A stretch of 64,000 nt of DNA from Candidatus Venteria ishoeyi (GCF_030378065.1 NZ_JAUCGJ010000001.1:62001-126000); one strand, 5' to 3'; shown: positions 37,542 to 46,901, counted from the first letter of the stretch. Numbers and translations: made by a program. Notes: generated by a model from the letters alone, not told the origin.

Positions 37542-37570
37542 GGATAACACTCCTTTGAGGGGTGTTATCC
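37542..37570 (-). terminator. Hairpin terminator after ilvA
   Basis: GGATAACAC(T)CC pairs with (G)GGGTGTTATCC around a short loop, immediately after the ilvA stop. A nearly identical hairpin occurs at 46405-46434 after degQ, so it may be a dispersed terminator-like repeat. A T-run is weak. Confidence 0.6.
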
Positions 37571-37574
37571 CTCC

Positions 37575-39086
37575 CTAATTCAGAAACAAACGATAAGCGA
37601 TATTGTCATCTTCTGTCCAATAATTGTACTTAAGATGATCCAGACGCTGATGCAGGATTTCAATTTCGCTATCAGCAACCTGTATACCCATAAGTACCCG
37701 ACCATAAGCCGCGCCATGATTGCGATAATGAAACAGACTGATATTCCATTCCTTACCGAGTTCGGTCAAAAAATGCAATAAAGCACCGGGGCGCTCAGGA
37801 AATTCCAAACGATAAACCCGTTCATTTAAGACGCAGGAAGAATGACCGCCAACCATGTGCCGCACATGGGTTTTGGCGATTTCATTATCACTGAGATCAC
37901 AGACTGGATATTCACGTTCTTGTAATTTTTCCAGTAATTTTTGTTTTTCATCCGGGCCGTCCATACGCACGCCAACAAAAATCTGTGCATCTTTATGATG
38001 GGCATAACGATAATTAAACTCAGTTAAAGTATGCAGACCCAGGGTATGACAAAAGGTGCGGAAACTACCGGGGGTTTCAGGAATGGTAACCGCCATCAAG
38101 GCTTCGCGCTGCTCACTGACTTCCGTGCGCTCAGCAATGTGTTGCAGACGCTCAAAGTTCATGTTTGCGCCGCTGGCGATGCTAACCAAAGTCTGCCCCG
38201 TGACCCCGGTACGATTGACATAATTTTTAAGACCCGCCAAGGCCAATGCACCGGCAGGTTCCATCGTCACCCGCGTTGCTTCAAAAATGTCTTTGATTGC
38301 CGCGCAGATTTCATCGGTATTGACCAGAATCATTTCATCAACATATTCTTTTGCCAGTTCAAAAGGTGCTTGCCCCACCTGCTTAACCGCAACACCATCG
38401 GCAAAAATACCCACTTGATCCAAAACCACACGTTCATCGGCTTGCAGTGCAGCATATAAACAACCGGCATCATCGGGTTCCACGCCAATAATACGCACTT
38501 CCGGGCGCACATATTTGACATAAGCAGCAATACCCGCAATCAAACCGCCCCCCCCTACAGGGACAAAAATGGCATCCAGCGCACCACTGTGTTGATGCAG
38601 GATTTCCATGCCCACCGTACCCTGTCCAGCAATCACATCAGGATCATCATAAGGATGGATATAACTCAGGCCGCGCTCTTGCGCGAGTTTTTTAGCATGT
38701 ATGCCTGCATCATCATAAGAACTCCCGTGTAAAATAATTTCAGCGCCCCAGTTGCGTACCGCATCCACTTTAATTTCCGGGGTGGTTTTCGGCATCACGA
38801 TCAATGCCTGAGCGCCTAAAGCACTGGCTGACAAGGCCACGCCTTGCGCATGATTCCCCGCCGAAGCCGCAATCACGCCCCGCGCCAGGGCTTCACGGGA
38901 AAGATTTGCCATTTTGTTATAAGCACCGCGAATCTTAAAGGAAAACACCTGCTGGGTATCTTCACGCTTCAAATACACCTGATTATTCAGACGCTCTGAC
39001 AGCACTTTTGCAAAATCAAGATGGGTTTCTTCCGCCACATCATAGACTTTAGCTTGCAGGATTTTTTTTACATAGGAAGTGAGCAT
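37575..39086 (-). CDS. ilvA: Biosynthetic threonine ammonia-lyase
   Basis: PLP enzyme converting threonine to 2-oxobutanoate for isoleucine synthesis. The PLP lysine region is visible in FSFKIRGAYNKMANL, the glycine loop in VPVGGGGLIAGIA and the SAGNHAQGVALSA motif. The C-terminal 170 residues form two ACT-like regulatory domains (PETPGSFRTFCHTLG and FPERPGALLHFLTELG), the allosteric isoleucine/valine site. At 503 residues it is the long, feedback-inhibited form. Five GTAAACC repeats sit just upstream of the start codon. Confidence 0.96.
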   Translation of the reverse strand: MLTSYVKKILQAKVYDVAEETHLDFAKVLSERLNNQVYLKREDTQQVFSFKIRGAYNKMANLSREALARGVIAASAGNHAQGVALSASALGAQALIVMPKTTPEIKVDAVRNWGAEIILHGSSYDDAGIHAKKLAQERGLSYIHPYDDPDVIAGQGTVGMEILHQHSGALDAIFVPVGGGGLIAGIAAYVKYVRPEVRIIGVEPDDAGCLYAALQADERVVLDQVGIFADGVAVKQVGQAPFELAKEYVDEMILVNTDEICAAIKDIFEATRVTMEPAGALALAGLKNYVNRTGVTGQTLVSIASGANMNFERLQHIAERTEVSEQREALMAVTIPETPGSFRTFCHTLGLHTLTEFNYRYAHHKDAQIFVGVRMDGPDEKQKLLEKLQEREYPVCDLSDNEIAKTHVRHMVGGHSSCVLNERVYRLEFPERPGALLHFLTELGKEWNISLFHYRNHGAAYGRVLMGIQVADSEIEILHQRLDHLKYNYWTEDDNIAYRLFLN

Positions 39087-39091
39087 GATAT

Positions 39092-39126
39092 GGTTTACGG
39101 TTTACGGTTTACGGTTTACGGTTTAC
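39092..39126. repeat. 7-bp tandem repeat GGTTTAC x5, at the ilvA start
   Basis: Five perfect copies of GGTTTAC occupy the position where the ilvA ribosome-binding site would be expected (the ilvA ATG is at 39086 on the minus strand). No AGGAG-like sequence is visible there. Confidence 0.95.
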
Positions 39127-39614
39127 GTTGGCAGAATAAAAGCTATTTCTAGGTTTGACAACACAGGCAAACACCGCTGTATCCCTGAGAAACGGTCCGA
39201 GAATACAAGGCCTACTGCGGAAAAACCGGATTTTCCCTGCCAACGAAGATATTGGGAAAGAGGGTAAGCAGACAGCAATAAGTATCCCAACATTCATTCT
39301 CTTCATGTACTTCATGGTAAAAATGTTAAAAAACTTATGCCCAGGTACTTAAAAAGAGATCCAAGGTTACCAGCATATTTGGGATAAGTCGATATGCTTT
39401 GCATATTTCCGGGGGAGGGTTGTGACGTAAATCTCGGGAATCGTCTTCATGAGCGGGTAGCGAGCAATCGTAGTAGGAATACGGCACTGCTACGTCTCCA
39501 GATTTCATCAGTATTTATGTTGCGCCCTTTCAGGGCTTGATTGAAACCAAACATTAAACCCAGGGTTTCACCCTGGGCTGGTATGCAGCGCCCTTTCAGG
39601 GCTGAAAATGCACA
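39127..39614. other. Gene-free repeat-rich stretch
   Basis: No supported gene. It holds a 34-bp dispersed repeat (39154-39187, shared with 41728-41761), two direct copies of GCGCCCTTTCAGGGCT (39521 and 39588), the palindrome CCCAGGGTTTCACCCTGGG, and a CGTAG...CTACG inverted repeat around 39469-39495. The composition suggests an old landing site for mobile elements. Confidence 0.6.
39154..39187 (+). repeat. Dispersed 34-bp repeat, copy 1
   Basis: TTTGACAACACAGGCAAACA followed by CCGCTGTATCCCTG is matched at 41728-41761 with three differences. The second copy forms the 3' end of the SDR gene at 41714. Confidence 0.8.
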
Positions 39615-39648
39615 ATAAAAAAATCCGCTTTAAGGCGGATTTTTTTAT
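39615..39648 (+). terminator. Rho-independent terminator, copy 1
   Basis: AATCCGC(T) pairs with GCGGATT, with an A-run before and a T-run after. It precedes the Rpn-type gene; a near-identical one follows that gene at 40914-40948. Confidence 0.8.
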
Positions 39649-39726
39649 TCATGGTAAGATTCTCCGTTAAATTAACGAAGATATTGTCCGCATTCACTGT
39701 TTTTCATAAAGCTGGAGCCGCTTGTC

Positions 39727-40593
39727 ATGTCAAGAAAACTCATCAGTTTTGACTGGGCTATTAAAAAAATTCTCAGAAGCAAAGCCAACTTCGGCATACT
39801 CGAAGGCTTTTTAAGTGAACTGCTGTTTACTGACATCCACATCCTGGAGGTGCTGGAAAGTGAAGCGAATCAGGATACCGGTTTTGATAAATACAACCGC
39901 GTGGACATTAAGGTCAAAGACAGCAGCGAACAAATCCTGATTATTGAAATCCAGTATTCGCGGGAGTTGGACTATCTGCAAAGAATTCTATTCGCTACTT
40001 CCAAAACCATCAGTGAGCATCTGGCGGAAGGCGCGGCTTACGCCGATGTCAGCAAGGTGATTTCGGTGAATATCCTGTATTTTGATTTCGGCAAGGGCGA
40101 TGATTACATCTATCACGGCACCACCCGTTTTACCGGCCTGCACAACCACAGCGTTCTGGAACTCAGCGAAGAACAAAAAAGGCTTTATAAAGCGGAAAAA
40201 ATTGCCGATATTTATCCGGAATACTATTTGATTGAAGTTCGCAACTTCGATGACATCGCCAGAGACAGCCTGGATGAGTGGATTTATTTTCTTAAAAACG
40301 AGCAAATCAAGGAAGGATTTAGCGCCAAAGGGCTGAAACAGGCGCAGGAAACCCTGGACGTACTGAAAATGAGTCAACAGGAGCGCCTGGCCTATGCGCA
40401 CCATCAAGAGCAACTGCATTATGAAGCCAGCATGTATGAGTCCACTTATGTGCTTGGAGAAATGAAAGGCATGGAAAAAGGTATAGAGCAGGGTATTATT
40501 ATAACTGCTAAAAATATGAAACAAGCCGGGATTCCCGTTACCACCATTAGCAAAGTGACCGGTTTATCAGCCGCGCAAATAGCAACGCTGTGA
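39727..40593 (+). CDS. Rpn/PD-(D/E)XK nuclease family protein
   Basis: The 288-residue protein matches the PD-(D/E)XK 'transposase-like' family (Rpn/recombination-promoting nuclease). The start FDWAIKKILRSKANFGILEG precedes the nuclease core VDIKVKDSSEQILIIEIQYS, which contains Asp and Glu-x-Gln catalytic positions. The C-terminal part (DSLDEWIYFLKNEQIKEGF, then GMEKGIEQGIIITAKNMKQ) is the usual helical tail. Such proteins are multicopy in many sulfur bacteria and cyanobacteria; roles in DNA recombination or phage defence are suggested elsewhere. Near-identical terminators flank the gene. Confidence 0.85.
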   Translation: MSRKLISFDWAIKKILRSKANFGILEGFLSELLFTDIHILEVLESEANQDTGFDKYNRVDIKVKDSSEQILIIEIQYSRELDYLQRILFATSKTISEHLAEGAAYADVSKVISVNILYFDFGKGDDYIYHGTTRFTGLHNHSVLELSEEQKRLYKAEKIADIYPEYYLIEVRNFDDIARDSLDEWIYFLKNEQIKEGFSAKGLKQAQETLDVLKMSQQERLAYAHHQEQLHYEASMYESTYVLGEMKGMEKGIEQGIIITAKNMKQAGIPVTTISKVTGLSAAQIATL

Positions 40594-40913
40594 TTGCTGA
40601 CGCGGCAAAAATATCCACCACAAGCCCCGGAAGCAAGCCCGTATTTTCAGGGAAAATAGTTGTTAAAATTTTACTCAAACACGATTTAATTGGGAAATAA
40701 TGAAAAAAGCCTTAAAAATCAAGGCGGAGACTAACTTTTTTGCACTGTTTTGGTGCGGCAAAAAAGCCTTGCAATTGACTGAAAATACTATTAAATTTAA
40801 AAACACTTAGGGTTGACAGCTACCCAGCCAATAAAGGCGATTGGAACCCGTAGAGACTTAGCAGTGCTATGTCTCTACTACGGTAGCTAAACCCGGCAAT
40901 GAAGATAATCAAA
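40594..40913. other. Gene-free stretch with hairpin
   Basis: No supported gene. A 36-codon ATG ORF at about 40700 lacks any recognisable feature. A hairpin at 40850-40878 (GTAGAGACTTAGCA / TGCTATGTCTCTAC) resembles a palindrome family also hinted at near 39469. Confidence 0.5.
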
Positions 40914-40948
40914 ATTAAAAAAATCCGCCCTAAAGCGGATTTTTTTAT
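40914..40948. terminator. Rho-independent terminator, copy 2 (bidirectional)
   Basis: AAATCCGC and GCGGATTT pair, with A-run and T-run on each side. It is nearly the same as the terminator at 39615-39648 and could end transcription from the Rpn gene and from the broken genes on the minus strand. Confidence 0.8.
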
Positions 40949-40966
40949 GGGTATTTAAAATTTTGC

Positions 40967-41380
40967 CTAAAGCAAAATTTTATGGATTTTTTTATTTTTC
41001 TCTTTCTGCTTTTTAGCTTTGCTTGACCATTTACCGATGCTTTGGTAAAAATCCCTGAGCCGGGCGTTGTCCGGCGTTTCGCTGCCGAGTTTGTTATACC
41101 AGTCGGCGGCTTTGGCTTCGGCTTGGGCGGGATTGCCGTTCAAGTCCTGGTAGAGCGCCTTTTCCAGCGGGGTGTCCAGTTGTTCCAGCGCAGTCTCAAA
41201 CTGTATCTGTTTTGCCTGTGCGGCGGCTTTTTGCGCCAGCGCCGGTAAGCCAGCCTGGAACGCGCCGGGCTGAGATGAAATAAATTCATTAATTCACGTA
41301 AAGCGCCTTTGCTCATGCCTTCTTTGCTCAGTGCATGACGTAGTTCACCAAGCTTGGATAAGGTGGCTTGACCTGGAGGT
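40967..41380 (-). pseudogene. Frameshifted unknown gene (C-terminal part)
   Basis: On the minus strand, one frame encodes ATLSKLGELRHALSKEGMSK, GALRELMNLF, then coding-like sequence continues in another frame from about 41275 (FQAGLPALAQKAAAQAKQIQ...) to a TAG at 40967, ending in a Lys-rich tail (KWSSKAKKQKEKNKKIHK). Both pieces look like real protein sequence, so one indel has broken a gene. No family is recognised. It lies directly downstream of the Cas6-like fragment. Confidence 0.45.
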
Positions 41381-41387
41381 TTAAAGT

Positions 41388-41618
41388 TCCCGGTAAAAAG
41401 GGATAGGTATCGGCGTAGCAGCAGGCGGACTTGAACAAGGCGTAACCAAAAGCACCGGCAAGCATGGTGCCGGGCGTACTGCCAGCATGTGGCGGTAGAT
41501 AAAATGGCTGTTCGGCCCGGCATTGCAAAAGCAGTTGTTGTACGGGCAGAGTAAAGGGATGGTTTTGCGGATCGTATGCCATTGCAGATGGGTTTATTGA
41601 AGAATCGGGCAGGTTCAT
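41388..41618 (-). pseudogene. Cas6-like RAMP protein, N-terminal fragment
   Basis: The fragment contains LLLQCRAEQPFYLPPHAGST, PGTMLAGAFGYALFKSACCY. This resembles the N-terminal region of COG5551-type Cas6 proteins (LPPFAGSTLRGAFGHAL-like, with a following Cys). Cas6 cleaves CRISPR precursor RNA. Only about 75 residues remain before the frame turns to unrelated sequence, and no array or other cas gene is near, so this is a relic. Assignment rests on pattern only. Confidence 0.45.
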
Positions 41619-41713
41619 TGATGTTATCCAAAAAGGAAGGAGGTAGATATTCCCTCCCCCCTCAATCCTCTCCTGCAAGGAGGGGAGGGCAAAAGCCTGC
41701 GTTTATGGGCTAC

Positions 41714-42487
41714 TCACGCTGTTTTATTTTGACAACACAGGCAAACACCGCTATGCCCCTGGCTGTCCGGCCCCATTAAATACAGATAATGCTTCATTAC
41801 ATCTTCAGGCCTGGCAAGTGCTTGTGGATTTTCACCTGGATAGGCGCTTTCCCGCATCCGGGTACGCACCGGGCCGGGATCGATGCAGTTGATACGCAGG
41901 TTTTGTTGATGCTCTTCTTCATCCGCCAGAATTTCCATCATGCCTTCCAGCCCATGATTGGCAACCCCATAAGCGCCCCAATAAGCACGGCCTTTGCGCC
42001 CGACATCGGCACTGGTAAAAATCAGCGTAGCGTCGGCTGATTTTCTTAGCAGCGGCAAACAAGCCTGGGTCATCATAAAAGGTGCATTGACATTGACATG
42101 CAATACCTTGTGCCAGAGTTCTATATCATAAAGCTCAATCGGTGTCAGTGTGCCAAGGATGGCGGCGTTATGCAGCAAGCCATCAAGCTTGCCAAAGGTT
42201 TCATTCAGGCGTTCCCCCAGTTCTTCATAATCCTTGGGGCTTGCACCCTCCAGATTCAGGGGATAAATTGCCGGTTGCGCACCGCCATCAGCTTCAATTT
42301 CATCATAAACCTGCTCAAGCTTTGCCACGGTGCGGCCCAGCAATATCACAGTTGCACCGTGCGCGGCAAAGGTTTTGGCAGCAACACGACCAATGCCGGA
42401 ACCGGCACCTGTCACCAGGATGGTACGATCTTTTAATATATCGGTGGCGGGCGTATAGTCTTCAGGCAATTGAATTTCAGTAGTCAT
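41714..42487 (-). CDS. Short-chain dehydrogenase/reductase (YciK-like)
   Basis: The Rossmann glycine motif is [24 protein letters not shown] corresponds to LHNAAILG; the catalytic Ser/Tyr/Lys region reads [20 protein letters not shown], with Tyr present but Asn in place of the usual Lys (YGVAN, as in YciK). At 257 residues it is the YciK length. The last 15 residues ([15 protein letters not shown]) are encoded by a dispersed repeat instead of the family C-terminus. The start overlaps nadB's end by 11 nt, indicating translational coupling. Substrate unknown. Confidence 0.85.
   Translation of the reverse strand: MTTEIQLPEDYTPATDILKDRTILVTGAGSGIGRVAAKTFAAHGATVILLGRTVAKLEQVYDEIEADGGAQPAIYPLNLEGASPKDYEELGERLNETFGKLDGLLHNAAILGTLTPIELYDIELWHKVLHVNVNAPFMMTQACLPLLRKSADATLIFTSADVGRKGRAYWGAYGVANHGLEGMMEILADEEEHQQNLRINCIDPGPVRTRMRESAYPGENPQALARPEDVMKHYLYLMGPDSQGHSGVCLCCQNKTA
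41728..41762 (+). repeat. Dispersed 34-bp repeat, copy 2
   Basis: Matches 39154-39187 with three differences. It has been read through as the C-terminal codons of the SDR gene on the minus strand. Confidence 0.8.
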
Positions 42488-44117
42488 AATAGTGATGTTG
42501 TCCAGATTCAGGAATTAGAACGGTGTTATGCGCCAGTGGCGCGGGTTCCGGGTAATCCAGGGTATAGTGCAGACCCCGGCTTTCAGTGCGTTGCAATGCT
42601 GAGCGAATAATCAGATCAGCCACCAGCACCAGATTACGCAGTTCAATCAGGTCATTACTAACCCGGAAGTTACGATAATATTCATTAATTTCATTATGTA
42701 ATAAGTCAATACGCCGTTGCGCGCGTTGCAGGCGTTTGGTGGTACGCACAATACCCACATAATCCCACATAAAGCGACGCAGTTCTTCCCAGTTGTGAGA
42801 AACCACCACTTCTTCATCGGAATCGGTGACGCGGCTTTCATCCCAGGGTACTTGCCAGCCAACAGCGGGGCTGTCGGGTAACAGTGATTGAATTTTTCCG
42901 GCAGCAGCGTGAGCAAATACCAGACACTCCAGCAAAGAATTACTGGCCATGCGGTTAGCGCCATGTAAACCGGTGAAAGACACTTCCCCCACTGCAAACA
43001 GGTTATGAATATCAGTTTGCCCATTACGATCAATGACAATCCCGCCACAGGTATAATGCGCGGCAGGCACCACCGGAATAGGCTGAGTGGTCATGTCATA
43101 ACCATATTCCAGGCAACGGGCGTAAATATTTGGAAAATGACGGGTGATAAAATCAGCCGGACGGTGGCTGATGTCAAGAAAGACATAATCACTGCCCAGA
43201 CGTTTCATTTCATGATCAATCGCGCGCGCAACAATATCACGCGGTGCCAGCTCGCCGCGAGGGTCAAAGTCTGACATAAATTGACTGCCATCAGGTAATA
43301 ACAATTTACCGCCTTCACCCCGCACCGCTTCAGAAATTAAAAAGGATTTAGCGGCAGGATGATACAGGCAAGTGGGATGGAACTGGATAAACTCCATATT
43401 GGCAATCCGGCAGCCTGCGCGCCAGGCCATCGCGATACCATCGCCGGTGGCTTCATCGGGATTGCTGGTATATAAATACACCTTACCGGCACCACCGCTG
43501 GCTAAGACCACAAAACGGGCGGCAAAGGTTTTCACATGATCAGCATCCCGATCCAGTACATAAGCCCCTTCACAGCGGCGCTGCCCCGGTCCTTGTTTAT
43601 TATGCACAATCAGATCAATAACCAGGTGACGCTCAAATACATCAATATTATTATTTTCTAAAACCTGTTCAGTCAGACTGTCAGCCAAGGCTGCGCCAGT
43701 GGCATCTTCCGCGTGAATCACGCGGCGGTGGCTGTGTCCGCCTTCGCGTGTCAGGTGGTACTCAGACTCACCGGAATCTGAACGGTTGTCATTGCGCGTA
43801 AATTCCATGCCTTGCTGTATCAGCCATTGAATACGCTCAGCACCTTGGGAAACCGTATAGTGCACAATATCGGGGTCACACAAACCTGCACCGGCATTAA
43901 GCGTGTCATCAACATGTGATTGAATTGAATCATTGGCATTGAGCACTGCGGAAATGCCGCCCTGAGCATACTGGGTAGAACCTGAGTGCAAGGTACATTT
44001 GGATAATAAAGCCACCCGTGCCTGTGGTGCCAACTCCAAGGCCAGACTTAAACCGGCAGCGCCGCTGCCGATAATCAGGACATCGTATTCATATTGATTT
44101 GCGTGTTGATTAGGCAT
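42477..44117 (-). CDS. nadB: L-aspartate oxidase
   Basis: FAD enzyme oxidising aspartate to iminoaspartate, the first step of NAD synthesis. The dinucleotide-binding motif [20 protein letters not shown] starts the protein. [34 protein letters not shown] and the catalytic region [13 protein letters not shown] are family hallmarks, as is [20 protein letters not shown] near the FAD site. At 546 residues the length is normal. Its 3' end overlaps the SDR gene start. It is divergent from rseC across a 250-bp gap with two type B palindromes. Confidence 0.96.
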   Translation of the reverse strand: MPNQHANQYEYDVLIIGSGAAGLSLALELAPQARVALLSKCTLHSGSTQYAQGGISAVLNANDSIQSHVDDTLNAGAGLCDPDIVHYTVSQGAERIQWLIQQGMEFTRNDNRSDSGESEYHLTREGGHSHRRVIHAEDATGAALADSLTEQVLENNNIDVFERHLVIDLIVHNKQGPGQRRCEGAYVLDRDADHVKTFAARFVVLASGGAGKVYLYTSNPDEATGDGIAMAWRAGCRIANMEFIQFHPTCLYHPAAKSFLISEAVRGEGGKLLLPDGSQFMSDFDPRGELAPRDIVARAIDHEMKRLGSDYVFLDISHRPADFITRHFPNIYARCLEYGYDMTTQPIPVVPAAHYTCGGIVIDRNGQTDIHNLFAVGEVSFTGLHGANRMASNSLLECLVFAHAAAGKIQSLLPDSPAVGWQVPWDESRVTDSDEEVVVSHNWEELRRFMWDYVGIVRTTKRLQRAQRRIDLLHNEINEYYRNFRVSNDLIELRNLVLVADLIIRSALQRTESRGLHYTLDYPEPAPLAHNTVLIPESGQHHYYDY

Positions 44118-44165
44118 TACAGATTATTCATAAAGGCAGGGTGAGTTATGGCTGCATGGTATCAT

Positions 44166-44325
44166 TTATCTGAGTTCGGTGTAAGCTTCTTTCAGCGCTA
44201 AAGGCGCTGAAAACTGGTTTCACCTTACGTTGGTTCATTAGGTAATACCTTGAGTTTGGTGTAAGCTTTTTTTAGTGCTAAAAGTGCTGAATACCACTTC
44301 CATCTCATGCTGATTTATGAACTTG
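44166..44325. repeat. Two adjacent type B palindromes in the nadB-rseC gap
   Basis: The first (44166-44236) has CTGAGTTCGGTGTAAGCTTC, an inner stem TTTCAGCGC / GCGCTGAAA and CACCTTACGTTGG. The second (44252-44325) has CTTGAGTTTGGTGTAAGC and a weaker stem with AGTGCT / AGTGCT. Both belong to the type B family of 3798 and 7180. They separate divergent genes and may contain their promoters. Confidence 0.55.
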
Positions 44326-44387
44326 GATTGAGTCCATAATTACGATAAAAAAACCAGTCATAGATCTTAATGCGCAAGGGATCGTTT

Positions 44388-44849
44388 ATGTTAACCGCAG
44401 AAGGCACTGTCGTTGCCAGTCGTGAAGAAGACGGAGAAAACTGGATTTGGGTGGAAACCCGCAACGCCGGGGGCTGTAATGCCTGCGGTGCGGGTGATGG
44501 CTGCGGTACAGGGGCTATGACCCGTTATTTCAGCGCCCGTCAGAGCAACTTAAAATTACCCAATTCTCAAGCCGCTGAAGTTGGCGACCAGGTACTGATT
44601 GGCCTGCCGGAACAAGCGATATTACAAGCTTCCAGTTATTTATATCTGTATCCTTTACTCTTTTTATTCCTCGGCCTGCTCGCTTATGAAGGACTGGCCT
44701 ACTGGCTGGAATGGTCAGTACAGGATGGCTGGGCGTTGTTGGCTGGTTTTTGTGGTTTGGCAGTGGGTTTACAGTACATGCGCCGCAAAACAAATAAACG
44801 CAATATTCATTCATATCAACCCAGATTATTATCGATTTTACAAAAATAG
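44388..44849 (+). CDS. rseC: RseC/MucC-family membrane protein (SoxR-reducing/sigma-E system)
   Basis: The start at 44388 is chosen over an ATG 18 nt upstream because AAGGGA sits 6 nt before it. The N-terminal half has a Cys-rich loop (GGCNACGAGDGCGTG). Two hydrophobic helices (about residues 85-107 and 115-132) follow, then a Lys/Arg-rich tail. RseC proteins act with the Rsx complex to keep SoxR reduced and lie in rpoE operons of proteobacteria. Here it is 42 nt upstream of degQ but rpoE and rseAB are absent. Length about 153 residues fits. Confidence 0.87.
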   Translation: MLTAEGTVVASREEDGENWIWVETRNAGGCNACGAGDGCGTGAMTRYFSARQSNLKLPNSQAAEVGDQVLIGLPEQAILQASSYLYLYPLLFLFLGLLAYEGLAYWLEWSVQDGWALLAGFCGLAVGLQYMRRKTNKRNIHSYQPRLLSILQK

Positions 44850-44891
44850 CCGTACATCTGTTAATCACTTTATACGACATAGGGAGATACC

Positions 44892-46358
44892 GTGTTGAAA
44901 TATCACAACTTAAAAACTTTTTATATCCCGTGGGCACTGTTGTGCGCATTTTTATTCAGCAGTCTGCACACGCAAGCTGCGGGATTGCCAGATTTCACCA
45001 AAATGGTGGAACAATATGGCCCGGCGGTGGTCAATATCAGCAGCAGCAACAACCACAAATCCAAAGACAGCAAACGCAGTCGGGAAATCCCCAATATTCC
45101 AGAAGACAGTCCCTTATATGACTTTCTGCGTAAATTTCTGGAAGAAGAGGAACGCAGTGGCGGTGATGAAGACAGCCTGCCCCACCGCTTTTTGCGCTCG
45201 CAGGGTTCCGGTTTTATTATCTCCCCGGACGGTTATGTCGTTACCAATGAGCATGTAATCCACGATGCCGATGATATTATCGTGCGCCTGACTGATCGCC
45301 GTGAACTCACTGCAAAAGTCATTGGTACTGATAAACGCAGTGATTTGGCCCTGTTGAAAATTGATGATAATGATGAAAACAAAGATTTACCTTTTGTTAA
45401 AATCGGCTCTTCTGACAAGCTGAAAGTTGGGGAATGGGTATTGGCCATTGGTTCACCCTTTGGTTTTGAAAATACCGTCACTGCCGGTATCGTCAGTGCA
45501 AAAGGTCGCAGCCTGCCGGAAGGCAACAGCAATTACATCCCGTTTATCCAGACTGATGTGGCGATTAACCCCGGTAACTCCGGCGGCCCCTTGTTTAATC
45601 TCAATGGTGAGGTGGTTGGCATTAACGCCCAGATTTATAGTAAAAGTGGTGGATTCATGGGGGTTTCTTTCACCATTCCCATTGATATCGCAATGAGTAT
45701 CATTAACCAGATTAAAGATAAAGGCTCAGTTTCCCGTGGCTGGCTGGGTGTTTTAATCCAGGATGTGAACAGCGATTTGGCAAAATCCTTCCATATGGAT
45801 AAACCCAAAGGCGCGCTGGTGGTGGAAATTTTTGATGGCCCGGCAAAATTGGCAGGCTTGAAAGTACGTGATGTCATTATTGCCTTCGACGGTCATAAAA
45901 TCACCCGCTCTTCGGAACTGCCCCCCATTGTCGGTTCGGTGCCTGCCGGTGCAACGGTGGACGCGCTGATCATTCGTGCGGGTAAAGAAATACCGATTAA
46001 AGTCACCGTAGGCGAATTACCCGCAGAAGAAGACATGGGTCGGGTTACTGGTAAAGCCGATGCCGTGGAAAAAACCGCACGTTTAGGCGTTGCTGTAACC
46101 GATTTGGATGAGGATATGCGCAAAGCCTTGAAAGTTGAAAAAGGCGGTGTGCTGGTGAAAAAAGTTAAATCTGATGCAGCTAAAGAAGCAGGGGTTCGCA
46201 AAGGTGATGTTATTCTCATGCTGGGCAGTCAGGAAATTGCCGATGTCAAAAGTTTTGAAGCGATTGCCGATACATTAAAAGCCGGAGAATTTGTCTCTAT
46301 TTTGATTAATCGTAAAGGCTCCCCGACTTTCCTGGCGATGGAAGTGCCTGAAAAATAG
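44892..46358 (+). CDS. degQ: Periplasmic DegP/DegQ (MucD)-type serine endoprotease
   Basis: The gene starts with GTG (AGGGAG 7 nt upstream). A signal peptide ends near THTQA. The trypsin-like domain has the catalytic His in VVTNEHVIHDADD, Asp in KRSDLALLKID and Ser in INPGNSGGPLFN. Two PDZ domains follow (about 285-375, GWLGVLIQDVNSD; and about 395-480, ARLGVAVTDLDED). It degrades misfolded envelope proteins. The arrangement after rseC matches the mucC-mucD order of the sigma-E operon. A hairpin terminator follows. Confidence 0.95.
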   Translation: MLKYHNLKTFYIPWALLCAFLFSSLHTQAAGLPDFTKMVEQYGPAVVNISSSNNHKSKDSKRSREIPNIPEDSPLYDFLRKFLEEEERSGGDEDSLPHRFLRSQGSGFIISPDGYVVTNEHVIHDADDIIVRLTDRRELTAKVIGTDKRSDLALLKIDDNDENKDLPFVKIGSSDKLKVGEWVLAIGSPFGFENTVTAGIVSAKGRSLPEGNSNYIPFIQTDVAINPGNSGGPLFNLNGEVVGINAQIYSKSGGFMGVSFTIPIDIAMSIINQIKDKGSVSRGWLGVLIQDVNSDLAKSFHMDKPKGALVVEIFDGPAKLAGLKVRDVIIAFDGHKITRSSELPPIVGSVPAGATVDALIIRAGKEIPIKVTVGELPAEEDMGRVTGKADAVEKTARLGVAVTDLDEDMRKALKVEKGGVLVKKVKSDAAKEAGVRKGDVILMLGSQEIADVKSFEAIADTLKAGEFVSILINRKGSPTFLAMEVPEK

Positions 46359-46404
46359 TGGAAATGTGCTGGTGCAGCTTGCAAACCTGTATCAGCCCAT
46401 TTAC

Positions 46405-46434
46405 GGATAACACCCCTTCAAAGGGGTGTTATCC
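46405..46434 (+). terminator. Hairpin terminator after degQ
   Basis: GGATAACACCCC pairs perfectly with GGGGTGTTATCC around a short loop, 46 nt after the degQ stop. It is nearly the same as the hairpin at 37542-37570 after ilvA. No strong T-run follows. Confidence 0.65.
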
Positions 46435-46503
46435 GTTGGCTTCTTGGAAAATTAATTATCTGAAATACTATAGATAAAAAACTTATATCGAGTCCAGGTT
46501 AAT

Positions 46504-46743
46504 ATGCTGAATCTCACGCTTTACACCCGCCTTGACTGCCATCTCTGCGAAGACATGCAGCAAGCTTTGATGCCCTTGCAGACTGAATATGGCTTCAGTC
46601 TGCATATTGTTGATATTGATGCAGATGACCACCTGCGCGTGCTGTATAACGAACGGATTCCATTGTTAATGGCAGGCGAACAGGAAATATGTAGTTATGT
46701 ATTAAATGAAACAATGCTGCGGGAATTTTTTAAGCAGACATGA
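46504..46743 (+). CDS. Glutaredoxin-like (DUF836-type) protein
   Basis: A 79-residue thioredoxin-fold protein with the active-site motif LYTRLDCHLCEDM (CHLC) and the cis-proline region ERIPLLM. DUF836/YruB-like proteins have this size. It likely acts as a small thiol-disulfide reductase or metal carrier. A repeat end lies directly upstream, and no strong ribosome site is visible. Confidence 0.82.
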   Translation: MLNLTLYTRLDCHLCEDMQQALMPLQTEYGFSLHIVDIDADDHLRVLYNERIPLLMAGEQEICSYVLNETMLREFFKQT

Positions 46744-46788
46744 GATGTTTCCGACCTGCTTGAAATATTCCAGTCGCGGTTATGGAAC

Positions 46789-46899
46789 AGGAATGAAATA
46801 AAAGCCGCAACTGGACTTGTCTTTTTATCCATTTAAAGTTACCAGCACTGTTTCAGTCTTAATGACCTGATGAGTGAGAAGTTATAAAATTCTCACTCC
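46789..46899 (+). repeat. Degenerate type A MITE
   Basis: GGAATGAAATAAA at the left and TTATAAAATTCTCACTCCT at the right match the ends of the type A element, but the central palindrome is lost. It is followed immediately by an orphan gene fragment. Confidence 0.6.
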
Positions 46900-46901
46900 T
46901 G

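Noticed and set aside
39521-39603. Direct repeats in the 39.5-kb gap as a CRISPR array
   Set aside because: Only two short copies, self-complementary, without regular spacers.
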